From assembly GCA_001599915.1 (NCBI GenBank), contig BCIG01000025.1:62001-126000 (forward strand): DNA of 64,000 nt, written 5' to 3'. Under the pieces are notes generated by a model. The model saw only the letters and a program-made list of their open reading frames with translations. It made no database searches and had not been told where the DNA came from. Source of the stretch: Symbiotaphrina buchneri (lineage: Eukaryota; Ascomycota; Symbiotaphrinales; Symbiotaphrinaceae). Made by a program: the position numbers and the translations under genes. Of the stretch, positions 11,801 through 22,201 are shown piece by piece (within the stretch, counting starts at the first letter, position 1; each line of letters starts with the position of its first letter).

Positions 11801-12007
11801 CGTGCGTTTCCCAAAGGGAATTAATCGTCGAACATCTTCTGCCAGATCACCAAGCTCTTTCAGTGACAGTGGTTTATCATTCTCGAACTGAACAGCCACC
11901 TGATCCGGATGACTATCCAGTCTATCCTGGAGAAGATCAGGTATAGTGCGCTTGCACGGAGCTTTTACCGGAGCCATGACCGGCGAGACGCAGCTGAGCG
12001 AGCCCAT
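8855..12007 (-). CDS. Single-module NRPS, domain order A-T-C
   Basis: One uninterrupted exon of 1050 aa. Adenylation domain about 25-500: A3 YTSGSTSLPKG (168-178), A5 NFYGLSE (294-300), A7 GELCLAG and RTGD, A8 GRTDFRVKVGGQRVAPEE, A10 NANSKTD with the catalytic Lys. Carrier domain about 525-600 with LGGTS and the phosphopantetheine Ser near 562. Condensation domain about 620-1050. Two core positions are unusual. At A4 the stretch FFAPNSSAAQ replaces the usual FDxS, so the Asp that binds the alpha-amino group looks lost (Ser by my alignment), suggesting a substrate other than a standard alpha-amino acid. The condensation motif reads HHALFDF (752-758) instead of HHxxxDG. Ending in C with no TE/R domain means the loaded unit is probably passed to an external nucleophile, as in A-T-C enzymes such as Aspergillus FmqC (from memory). 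The ATG at 12007 is the first in frame. Confidence 0.93.
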   Translation of the reverse strand: MGSLSCVSPVMAPVKAPCKRTIPDLLQDRLDSHPDQVAVQFENDKPLSLKELGDLAEDVRRLIPFGKRTIVPICMERSVVMIASMLAVMRAGAAYVVLDPEYPAERHQFIIADVEAEFVLTDDETAHQFTTGLNIQRFLSSRTAQEEQATLASALSLAHYNDTAYIVYTSGSTSLPKGVIIPHLAASSGMQSVRLSNTTRWLLFFAPNSSAAQRAIWGTIIHGGCVCLASKRTLTTRLPEIINEMGVDGLRMTPSALALLDPRDVPGVRKVIMVGERVHASTIERWAEEVELWNFYGLSECIHLNFGTRLRRGGRATFVGRPMDTTVAFVLRPDSIEVMPPETEGELCLAGPQLASGYLNRPEETARVFIKNPFGEGAMLRTGDMAVQHVDGTFDIVGRTDFRVKVGGQRVAPEEVTTALSKCPVVRFCAVFGATISGDTTLVAGVALHPGLKEEGYFHAGVEPLREHLRGILPSYMVPSYWMELDDIPLNANSKTDMRSLREKAEKLGRDGLLDLVKKSSNHAPVSQGLEEHIQKVWADVLGLEKESISRTDSFTNLGGTSIQALRVLAELRKVGIALDLAGILSAGDLAAVAVAAKASQTTTESMDHDVQAFSLIKEPSTREMFKQQPGVIDAYPVLPMQAFMLGASKAGQKGYLYQRIWRLDGLDISKLHDAFETVFQHHDILRTTFISDKRAGLLQVVRSDMPLPWTSSTLPLSSFLDTDLQDELLRGVLPWRITVADAGAALVISMHHALFDFWSQRFLYQDVARAYHDLSLPTRPRFKHYVRWVSETDPEPAAAFWKEYLADAPRTMLNPPRTSTSQRASRFLDMGLFHTAAKRGLTIAAVVYTAWAATLARHTGQQTVTFAAVFGNRDAPVAGVDQIDGPAFCMASLKVSLPSPLPSSSHSSWSSGSSNTALAGTARTLASSLAQISKFTHARTLALARQLSAPPLPFDTFVNIQLAERDAGEEARAREVFREKQVRRVVEPRYTNLYVMQAQDGRLQVDVAGATEQGFLEELLGEFVGAMEGIVLGAVREVRRGRDLGTTWE

Positions 12008-13223
12008 GATGCAATGTAAAGAGCAATTGAGTGATAGTCAGCCTGTACCAGATCCAACAGGCCAAACTATCGCAGAAACCTAACATCTCCATCTCGAATA
12101 TGCCGCCGTCTCCAGTCATTACTTTATATCCCGATATCTCGGCTTGGCTTTGATCCGAGTAATCCTTGGCCAGACGTCGTGTTGCGGCTTGGCTAGAGTC
12201 GTGGTGAGTCGGCAGTTGGCTAGAGATGGCCTGGGGAGGGATCACCCTTGCCAAGAGACCTGAGTAGATGCAAACTACGCCCAATCACAGCCGCACCGCG
12301 TGTAATTCCTTGCCGCAACGAGTAGGTTCCCCGAGACTAGTCAGACATAAATAAGCTTAACTTTATTTATTTTCTGGATCCAGAGCATGATCGGAAAGGG
12401 GCAGGCAGGTATCCAATGGGACCCCAGGCATGACATCTTCTGGAAGATGTCGGCATGTCGGGGTCTTTGGATGCCGACGGATGCAGACTTCTGTGTGATG
12501 GTTATTGTGTCGGATGCAACCTCGGCCTCGATTCTTGCTTAATAATGCTTGTTCCGAAGTTCTGCTTTCTAGATGCATGTGACTTGGCAGAAATATATGA
12601 ATAGATGGACCCGAGATCTCGGATTGGCACTGCTCTGTTATGGCTGGCCTCATCAAGCCGCGTGTGTCACGGTTTAATGCATTGCAACCTTGCAGAGTGA
12701 CACAACGATCCCGAACCACGCGATATCGACGGGCCGGACCATTTTCAATGCGGATGAAATGGAAAATAGTACCTCTGTTTCCAATATTCCCGAAAATGTC
12801 CCCAGACGCAGACCTCGCCGTCGCTGGGTTCTTGCGGCCCGAAAAGGGCGCGGGAGCCGACGGGGCGTTAGCCATCACCAGGCCAGAGGGGCCCGAACTG
12901 TCTTGTCACAGAGAAAATATGCCTAGAGAGCATCTCGAAAACCGCTTGGACACAAAAGCCGGCTGCACAGTACATGTGGACCGAAGCTGGGTATATTAAC
13001 TGCAATAGAATCGGACTATTAATCTAGCCTCAAGCAGGTGCGCCGTCATGAAGATCGTCATACCAGAGAGAAATCAGGGCCTCTCCATATGTACATGCAC
13101 ACAAATTATGCTGTACGGAAATATCTTGCCCCTCAGCCACATCACATCTACAACCCCAACTTGACCGCTTCCCTCAAATCCTCACGAATCAACATCTTCA
13201 ACCACCGTCGGATGATAACCCAT
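12008..13223. other. Intergenic, NRPS promoter
   Basis: Region upstream of the NRPS gene and downstream of the MFS gene. It holds the NRPS promoter and a small perfect palindrome, CATCTTCTGGAAGATG, around 12428-12446. I see no gene in it. Confidence 0.5.
12131..12142. promoter_or_regulatory. CCG-N6-CGG everted triplets upstream of NRPS
   Basis: CCGATATCTCGG, about 125 nt upstream of the NRPS start codon. Everted CCG/CGG triplets with fixed spacing are bound by Zn2Cys6 dimers, so this is a candidate pathway-specific operator. Only its position and form support it. Confidence 0.3.
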
Positions 13224-15093
13224 TCAAACAGCCTTCTCTCCCACCGGCTGCACCTGTGCTTGCACGCTAGTCTCCTTGGTCTGGCCGGACACCCCATCAC
13301 CAGCCTGGGGCGCCGTCTCAACCTGCGCGGCCACGTCGGCGATCTTGCAGTGGTAGTCCTTGAACTTCTTGGCAGGCACTTTGGCCTCGAAGATCTCATC
13401 GATCTCCTCGAGTGAGCGGCCTTTGAGCTCCGGCAGGAAGAAATAGAAGAAGAGGAGGGTCAGAAAGCAGGATCCGGACCAGATGTAGCCGTATTTGGCA
13501 CCCTGTTACAGGAACATATATGTTAGTGGATATAAACTCCTCATTATTTGGACAGACGGGAGCGGGAAAAGGGGAGAGGGGACAGGAGAAGAGCATACCC
13601 AGTTCAGCTCCGTCGGATTAATAAAATACGGGGAGCAAAAGCTCACCAGCCACGCGCCCACAAACCCCAGCGCCGTACCCGTCCCCACCGTCCACGTCCT
13701 CAGCCTCGAGCTGACGAGCTCCGTGCCGACCGTATACTGCATGCATCCAATCGTGCCGTTGTAGAAAAATTTGAAGATGCACGTAAATGCCACAAGGGCC
13801 TGGCCGGCCACGACGCCGCCGGGCTGCGCGCTGTACGCGATGGCGCCGGCGAGCTGGCACAAGCAGCAGGTGGCGGCGCCGAACATGAGCTGCTTGCGCC
13901 GGCCGACGTATTTCTGCATGCAGACCAGCCCGATGTTGCACCCCACGAACCCGAGACACGCGGACATGATGCTGTATTGGAAGTTCTTGGTGATGCCGGC
14001 GATGCCGAAGAAGTAGGTTAGGTAGCTACGTTAACGTTAGAGGGATTGGCAGAGACATGCCGGATGTGATGGCGTACCTGATCAGGAACCAATACCCGGT
14101 CGAGGTCTGGCAGAGCAACATCCCATAGCAGATGAGTGTCCGGCGTAAGTCCGCGCCTGTCAACCCCGTCTATTAGCACAATGTTATCTGGAAGTGGAAA
14201 CTCGGCCATACCGCGGAACATATCCAAATATCCAACAGTCCTCGCAAGGGCCTGTTCCTCTTCCGCTCCCCGGACAATCTCCGTCCACTCTGCCTCCAGC
14301 GTTTCGGGTGCGCAGCTGCCACCACGGATCCGTTCAAATGCCTTGCGTGCCTCCGTCGCCTTCTTATGATGCAGCAGCCACCTCGGGCTCTCAGGGATAA
14401 AAATCAACGCAATGGACAAGAATGTCGGAATAATATAATGGCATGCCATGGGGATCTGATACGAGGCCTTTCCCAGATGGACCTTCGTATAATTGTCGAT
14501 GATAGACCCCAAGATGGTGCCGATATTGATCCAGAAGCCGAACAGCGACACGAGCACGCCGCGGAAATGCGGCGGCGCCAGCTCCGCGTTGTACACGGTC
14601 GCGAAGGTCGCGAAGAAGCCGTTGGCGAAGCCCATGAAGATCCGTCCTGTGTACAGGGTGGCCCGTGTTGTGGCCCCGATTTGTAGCGCGGCCCCGATGG
14701 CGTTGAAGATGCATGCTGCCCATAGCCCGGCGCGTCGCCCGAAGTAGGCCCCGAAGACACCGGCGAAGATGGAGGAGAGGAAGGAGCCTAGGGTGACGAG
14801 AGAGGTGATGAGTTGCTGCACGGTGGACTGTGTGATGATTTTGTCAGCATGATCAATTCGAATGGCTGTGCTTTCCTCCCTCTTTCTGGAATAAGGGGAC
14901 TTACGTCAATGCTATAGTGGATCCGTGCTGTAGGATCATAATATCCGAAGACCTTCAAGAACCCCGGCATGGCTTGCAGGCCGCCCACGGCGCTGCTATC
15001 GAGGCCGATCTGCATACATGCCGTCGCAATCATGCAGCAGAACATCAGACACTTGCGATTCGCCCACAAGGACGTCTTATTGATAGGAGCCAT
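13224..15093 (-). CDS. MFS sugar transporter
   Basis: Predicted 12-TM proton symporter of the sugar-porter family in the plasma membrane. Five exons on the minus strand: 14905-15093, 14212-14827, 14078-14156, 13599-14025 and 13224-13502; all phases fit and give 529 aa. Seen motifs: FGRRAGLW, RIFMGFANGFFATFATVYNAELAP with the following RG (the sugar-porter R-G segment), PESPRWLL, YVGRRKQLMFG in the second half, and PELKGRSLEEIDEIFE near the C-terminus. The third exon is only 79 nt and is easily missed: reading through the 55-nt intron before it replaces GADLRRTLICYG by a wrong peptide. The C-tail of about 45 residues is polar. The gene lies upstream of the NRPS on the same strand, so it may export or import a compound of that locus, but the family mostly imports sugars. 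Confidence 0.9.
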
Positions 15094-17269
15094 TATTTCC
15101 GTATTCCTTCCCTTCACTCACCCTAAAACCCAACCTAGAGACTCCTGAGGGGCAGATAAAGTGCCATCGAACTGGGCGGGCAACGGCTTCCCTTTATGAA
15201 CCATGGGGCGGTCCGATAATCCAGAAATACTCCTCCGTTAGGTCCCACCCTTTTTTTGCACGGCTGCATATGCACGCTACCCTTTGGGGTAATCGCACCT
15301 TTCCCGAAAACTGGCAGCATGCACGGGAAACGCACCGATAAGGCCCGGCCGGGACGCGCATGGCTGCGTAGGAGCGTGGTTCACGCAGCAATCATGCCAT
15401 GGAAAAAAAGAATAGTGCTGCACGTCCTTACCCCTCCCGAGACCGGGCCAGTGAGGAAAAAACCTGTCCCACCTGCTTCGCTCATCTCATTGGCGTCCCG
15501 TTTCGTGGAGGCGGCTTTAGCCCGGATAAGGGTGAAAGAGGGGGTGGCTGTCTTGCTCAGGAATGCTGGCTATCGGCGCCGCCAAGACCGTCAACGACAC
15601 CTCCTTGCATCCTGCGGCGTCCTGTTGGATCCTGTTGGATCCTTCTGGCCGGCAACGTCTGCAGCAAAATCTGCCTGGGCTACGTACCGCTGCGCTGTCT
15701 CCGTGACCAATCGCCTGCGCTTTCTGGCTGCATATTGCGTGCGACGTGGCCAATGAGGGCTCATGCCCACCACCGGTGCGTTATCATTGAGTTTTCTGCT
15801 TCTTTCTTTCGGCGTAGCGGCCCTGAGTTTTGCAGCGAGTTCACCAGGCCCGCACCGGGGGCGTTCCGTACCTAGCTAAGAGGCTGGTTCGGTGCCAGCT
15901 CATCCCTTGATTGCGCTGCCTCCTCCGCTCCCTGCTCTTATTGGCCCTGACTCACGCGAGTTCCGTTGGCTCCCAGCGGTCCGGAACGATTGCATGCTCC
16001 AATAATGGTTCACGGTATGTAGCGTCCAGCACGAAAGCACGAGGGCACTCCGGCGGTTTGGTGGACTTTTTCGGATTAAGATGCCCAGCACCTGGTGAGA
16101 AAGCTCCATCAAGGGAGCGCTTACTAAGTTCAAGAGTAGCCCTTGCCTCAGTTCGAAGCGCTTACACATCGAGACATTTACTAGATATTTCAGCGGCAGA
16201 GATAGAATCGCTCACCTTTCTGAAAGGGACCGGGCGGGAAATGGTCAGGCGCGAGTCTTCTGGCGACGTCAGGCAGAAAAAGCCGGCAGCCTCGATAAAA
16301 TTCCTTTTCGCAATCTGCTCTTCCCGCGCTCGTCTGCCTTGCGATCTCGTCCGCCCCGATGGCCATGGTCCGGAGATCTTTTGGCGCCAGCTGGTGCCTT
16401 GTGTACAGGTGGTGTGTGTTCCTCAGTCTGCTTGTTACTACCTTAGTTAAGGTATGAATCAGTGTTGTTCAGGACGATTCACCAAGGGCCCATTGGCCAA
16501 CGGCATCCTTGCAGTCAAATTGACCACCCTGACGAAAGCCGTTTGTGAATATTTTGAGTGAAACGTTTACTGAATGTCTGTTATTGCAGCTTGACTACAG
16601 CCCTTCGTTGTCATTTCCCTTTCAAACCCGGTCGCGTCGCTTCATTTCAGCCTTTGTCAACTTTATCTCGACCACGTCTTCGCCATGGTTATGATAAACA
16701 CACCTGTTTCAGGAGAAAAGTTTCGTCGTTATTAGGAATAGTATCTCCGTCTCCAGTTACCCCTTTACTTAAACTTTCCAGTCGGGAGAATAGAAGCACC
16801 ATCCACCGTTGCTCAATAGCGCCGCCATCTGCGAAAGGCTGATTGGTGACAGCTATCGGACAATTGGTCAACGGCGCCCATCTATTACCCTTGATGAGAT
16901 TGATGATTGAAGTGCAACGTGGTCTAGATAGCTGGATTTTATATCTGGTTTGGGAATCCTGAGGATGAACGCTTCCAACGGTTATGTGGGTAGGGTTAAT
17001 GTGGCATATTTTCTTTTTCTGGCTATCCGGCAGCCTGATAGCACAATGTGCATGTGATCAGGCAATGCCCGGTTGCCTACTCTGTGCAACATGGGCAGCC
17101 TGGGCGGGCGGCTCGCTTGGTTAAAAGCACGCTGAAAAGGTTGTCCACCGCCTGTCTCTTTTCTATCTTGCTTCTCGCGCCAGCTGTCCAGCTACTGCAA
17201 CCCGTGCAATCACTTATCTCCACCACATTTCATACGGCAAACACACGTTACTACACAGAACCGGTCGAA
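15094..17269. other. Intergenic, no gene recognised
   Basis: 2.2 kb between the divergent MFS and CorA-type genes. Several open frames of 60-180 codons occur on both strands, but none shows a domain, a plausible start context or introns. A short tandem GGATCCTGTT-like duplication lies at about 15615-15640. Confidence 0.5.
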
Positions 17270-20200
17270 ATGCAACGACTTCCTCCTTTTAGAGATGCCA
17301 ATCTGTCGCCGCCGCCGCCGCCGCCGCCGCCATTCCGCACAGCATACGAGAACGCCACTCATAGAGCCGGAGAAGCAGAAGGCCTCTCGAGACATGTCGA
17401 GCATTCGAGAACGCAAACACGAGTGACTTATCAGAGTGCTCCAGCCAGCCTACCTCTCACTGCGTACTCAGCCCCAAGACGAGGTCGACGTGTTCAACAA
17501 CTGATCTTGAGCGATGATGTACTTGAGATGCCAGAACGGAAGCGAAGTAAGCGCCCTAAACGAATGGACCTCTTCGATTACGAAGGTATGCCTCCTAGTC
17601 CTTCCGAGGATAAACGGCACTCTTCCTCGGATTATTCGTTCGACCCAACTTTCTATGAACAGATTTTTGGCGTAGGTGACCATCTGCCTGATACGAAGGA
17701 GTCGTTCGAATCGACGCCGCATGTTGGCAAACCAGTTAGTCCGATGAAAGCTTGTGATCACTACAACGAGACGGAGTATAAGGTAACTTTTTCGAAATAC
17801 ACCGGAAGTACTGAGGAGGGTAGCCTCGACGTAGAGGTGGCAGCGTATTCGAACACGGCCCCTCCTGAAATGGAACCTTTGCCGGCAGTCTACCAGTGGA
17901 TCCATCTACAGAACCCAGTCTTGCACTTTACGGCATTTGTCGAGCAAGCTTCGAAATGTTCTGGACTGACCCAATTCGACAGCATGAGCGCCAGGGAGCT
18001 GCTTGAGAGAGTTCAAAGGCAGAAGGAACAGACCTTGCCACCAGGCCTGAGTGGAAGGTATTTGGTGCCGACCGTGACCCTGGATGAAATACGCCAGCAC
18101 GAATCAGATGCAGAGATGCATCAATACACATTTGTATGCATACCATACATCATTCTCGACCGGTACTCTAGTGTAAGTCTCCCTGATAAGTCGGCTGCAC
18201 ATCCTCTTCGATCGCTGCTGCAGACCCGGTATCCGTCCTCAGGTGAGAAGCGAGAGCTGAAACAAGCTGTATGCGGTTTGGGCTCTGCGCCAAGGAACCA
18301 CTGCTTCCATGTTTCACAGCTATGGTGTCTTCTAATTGGAGATCGTCTACTTATCACATGCGCACGATTGCCTCCGGAAGAACTGCACGCACCACCAATC
18401 CACCTCGTCACATCGTCGCCAACGCCAGGGAAGCGACCTGAGCTACCGCTGCAAGTCTATGACGATACAGGACGAGTATGGCTTCTTCGCCTAGCAGAGT
18501 ACGGTACCTGGTTCAAGTTTATTTCCTGCATTGCTGCGCTCCGATCTCAGTACACAGAGCACAAGATCCTTCTCGAGGGCACATCAGTCAACAGTAAAGA
18601 ATGGCCACGGGTAGTGGAAGAGTCCCAAAGGAAGATACTACGGCTGAAAATCGAGAGCAAGATTCCTAGGTATTCTTCGGATGACGAATCAGACAACTCA
18701 TCTGGGTCGGAAACAACATCCTTGACCGATGACGGCGATCCGGCATCACTACGGGCCATTAGCAAGCTAAAGGCACGTACATGGTCCAAAGATCCGGCCT
18801 CTACCACATATAGAGAGGCACAAGACGCGGACGAGGAAGTAGCGTTCGCTCTCAGACATCCTCAGCCAACGGAAGGACAGTACCGTCAAAGTCCGACCAT
18901 AGACCGTCCGACGGACCCACCAATGGATCTCTCAGAAGGCGATGCGCCCAATAATCGAAGCAGCAGAAATGGAGCACCTATCCAAAACCAGTATAAGCGT
19001 AGAAACACGACCCCACCAGCCGATGCCACCGAGGACGGCGGAGAGCCGAGGTCACAATTGAAATTACGGAAAGACCACGCTTCTTTCCGTGTATTGGAAT
19101 GGTTAAGAGCGGAGGGAGTGGTGAGGGTTCCGGCAAAATCTCCTGATACTGGTATTATTCTTGCTATCACAAGTTCTCCACCTGATATTGACAAACTTGA
19201 ATGTAGTTACAGACAAGATTCAATCCAAGATGTCTATCATCTTCTCCGAGACACATGAGCTTCTATCGAAGAGCTCCGTGCCGCCTATACGGAAAAGCTA
19301 CGTAAAAGCTCCTGAAGTAACTCTGATAGATTTCGAGACAGTGTTCGACCGGGTGGCAAAGAAGATTGCATCTCAGAAAAAAGCGTCCAAGCGTTCTCGT
19401 GGCAGAAGAGTTGAAGACGATAGTCTCAAGATCGTACAAAATGTTGTTAACATCATGGATTTCTTTGTTCAGGCTGAGTTCGACCATGTCGTTGTTCGTA
19501 AGTGTCTGGGGGCGCTACATGACGTTCTTTTCAAAAATATCGACTTTTGGGCATATCCACAGGCTCTCAGTGGTTTAGAAGGAGCATTAAACAGATTTGT
19601 TTACTATCTCTCTACCGAGGGTGCACCGCGATTTACGGATCTTCTCAACCGTCCATTTGTCGGGGAACAAGTCTGGTTGGCATGGGTGCACTTTCTCAAG
19701 GGCCTCTTCCAGATATCCAGGAGACGTTACCACTCCCATCCTGGTAATGAGTTCAGCACAAGTGCCATCCACATCATACAGGGTCTGGAAGCTATATTGA
19801 ACCGGGGGAGCGGGGTTGCCTTGTCGGGAAAGAGTGCAGTGATGCCTATAGGCATGCTCTCCTTGTTTATTTCCCGGATGCTGTCAGATATGACAGGTGG
19901 CCACCCAGATTGCTTGTCCACCTATTGGTCTTACCTAGATAAACTCGTATGTGCGTCTCATAACACTGATTCTACACTTGGCTAAAGTATGTACCAGGAG
20001 GCGGAAGTCCGGAAAGACCCCCTTAACCGGAGACATCAGGAAAAGCTCAGCTACCTCTTGCAAGAGGTAGAAACAATCCTGGAAGTGCTAGCTGAGCAAG
20101 TTTCGATTGTTAGTAGTCTCACAGATGTTCTCGAAAAGAGGGTTGACAACCAGCCCCGTCATGTACAAAACATGATGCTAAGGACTGAACTTGAGACATC

Positions 20201-20677
20201 ACTCTTACGAGATGCCATGTCACAACTCCGTGCCAAGATGCAAAGCTATGGAGACATGCAGGCAACCGCTAATTCTCTCGCCGCCTGGGTAAGTACCACA
20301 TATGACAATCCCATCCAACCTTCTAAGCTGACCCATTGCAGAATCTACGAGCAATAGAATCCAACAGGGACAGACAAGAGTCGGCTATCTTGGCTTTCAC
20401 AATCGTCACGCTGATCTTCCTCCCGTTGTCGTCAATTGCATCCATCTTTGGGATGAACACATCAGATATACGGAACATGCAAAACTCCCAAGCAATTTTC
20501 TGGGCAGTGGCGGTGCCAGTCACGGCTATCGTTATTGGCCTTACCGTGTACTTCGTTGGAGGAGAGCTCAGTGGCTTGCGCGCAAGCGTCTCCAAGTTCT
20601 GGCCTCGTCGAGAAGCTCGTGCGTCTGCGCCTTCGGGATCTACCAGCCAGAGGCAGAGTGCTGAAGGCTCGGTGTGA
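17270..20677 (+). CDS. Long CorA-like Mg2+ transporter domain protein
   Basis: Four exons: 17270-19151, 19213-19946, 19998-20288 and 20342-20677, with consistent phases; 1080 aa. The C-terminal ~120 residues carry the CorA signature: a long charged helix, TM1 ending in IFGMNTSDI with the GMN selectivity motif, and TM2 IFWAVAVPVTAIVIGLTVYF, then a short basic tail. This is the Mg2+/divalent-cation channel fold, in a membrane. The remaining 900+ residues are unusual for CorA: an N-terminal polyproline run (eight Pro encoded by repeated CCG), a basic KRSKRPKR patch, a middle region with no recognised domain, an acidic Ser-rich segment (YSSDDESDNSSGSETTS), and a second soluble block. The frame is open upstream to 17048 only through a GTG, so ATG 17270 is preferred. 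Intron 1 (19152-19212) is placed by phase; it avoids a stop at 19256. Confidence 0.82.
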
Positions 20678-22201
20678 TCGGGCCGCTCCCCGTGGGCCAC
20701 AGTGCCTGAAGAGCCACAACCGAGCAGCTAGGGCTAGGGGTAGCCGTGTCCATAACATTCATGTTTCTTTGTGCCAAACTATGGCAACTCTGCCAACGCT
20801 GAGTGCCTGGGTCCTGGCCTGATCACGCCTGCACAAGCTTTCTGTTCAACAGCATCATGGTTGATGTACGTGATCAATGTCTCGACACTACGGACATTGA
20901 CTGCACAACACCTGGCTAAAATGAAAAAGAGCGCTTTCACCGTTCTTCTCTCGGTGTCTGATCAGGCGGAGCCTTGTTACTTGGTTGGTCCCGTCAAGGT
21001 TGTTACAGAAATTGGGAAAGTTTATTATAGGTCTCCGGAAGGGGTGAATATGACTCTCGCCGATCTACTTCAGGCCCCTTTTTCCCCTAATGGGATCAAA
21101 ATCACGTGTATCTTGGTGGAGTAAATTGCAAAAATCCACTGCAGTCTTAGTTGCTTCTTTTAAAGCCATATATTGAGCTTCGAAAGGAGATTACTCAACC
21201 CGCACGCACTCATAATTCAAGGTTAGGAACATATTTAGTGAGGCGAAGAATTTGACTTGGCTTTTCAACTTTGAGGATTCAACACTGGCTCAGCATGAGT
21301 GTGCAATTTGTTTCTGCCTTCCATCAGCTCAGGAGATTCTCAAGTATACCACGGTTGAGTGGTGGTTAAAATACCCGAGCAAATCGGTAGATAGCGGGGA
21401 GGCGGAGTTGCCCTAGCGGCGATCCTCCATTTAGTCACCCGGGAATCCCTTCCGGTAAAAGTGTTTGAGGGCCCGTCTGTACCTGTACGAACTATGTACA
21501 AGACGCTTGGGATCTGAGCCTCAGGATGATTTCCGTAGCCAGACAGTTTTGAGTAAGGACGGTATGGGTGTTAATGCTGATCATTGGCTTGTGAACATCA
21601 ATCAACGTCATTGCGGCGAGCCACATCCCTCCAATACCTACCTATAAGAGGATGGAATTTTGGGCCGGGCGCTGAGTTTCCCGTTTGAGCACATGGAAAA
21701 TTAGAACCGGATGTTATACCCGGCCACTGGAACATCTCAATCTCTGGACCGGGGCCCACATTGTCGCATTGTCCAGCGAAGGATTAGCGCGTTCGCGGCG
21801 CTGTACGAAGTATGATTCGTAAATTACGGATTATGTCATGTCAAACGGGTGGCCGAATTACGAAAGCACACATCCATGGGCAAATTTTTGGGGGAAGGTG
21901 GACACTCGGTCGCTTGTCGCCTTGGTTTGCTTTTGCCGCATCGGATTTTGCATCCCAGCAAAATTCCCCATCCCGCCCGCCCCTGCTGCCGCCCGCCCCT
22001 GCTGCCGCCCGCCCCTGCTGCCGCCCTACGCAACCTACGCAGCCACCATCCCCCTCCTCTCATTTCCCATGCCGACCACGCTGGCATCAATTTTAGCCCG
22101 CACACTGCCCTAACCATCCATCCCCGACGACATCGTCGCTCCCACCATCAAGACAGAACCGCGCATGAGTTCACCGCAAGCTGGACTTGCGCTGAACGCT
22201 T
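20678..22201. other. Intergenic with a 16-nt tandem repeat
   Basis: 1.5 kb between the CorA-type gene and the Zn2Cys6 gene. An open frame at 20771-21124 (+) has no domain and I do not call it. From 21974 to 22026 the 16-mer CGCCCGCCCCTGCTGC is repeated three times plus five bases. It falls about 180-230 nt before the regulator's start codon. Confidence 0.55.
21974..22026. repeat. 16-nt GC-rich tandem repeat, 3.3 copies
   Basis: Perfect copies at 21974-21989, 21990-22005 and 22006-22021, followed by the first five bases of a fourth. It sits in the promoter or 5' UTR of the transcription-factor gene and could vary in copy number between strains. Confidence 0.85.

Noticed and set aside
17048-17269. 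74-residue N-terminal extension of the CorA-type protein
   Set aside because: It would start at GTG and has no in-frame ATG; ATG 17270 is the likely start.
20771-21124. 117-codon open frame (+) after the CorA-type gene
   Set aside because: No domain, no homology I recognise, and composition like the flanking non-coding DNA.
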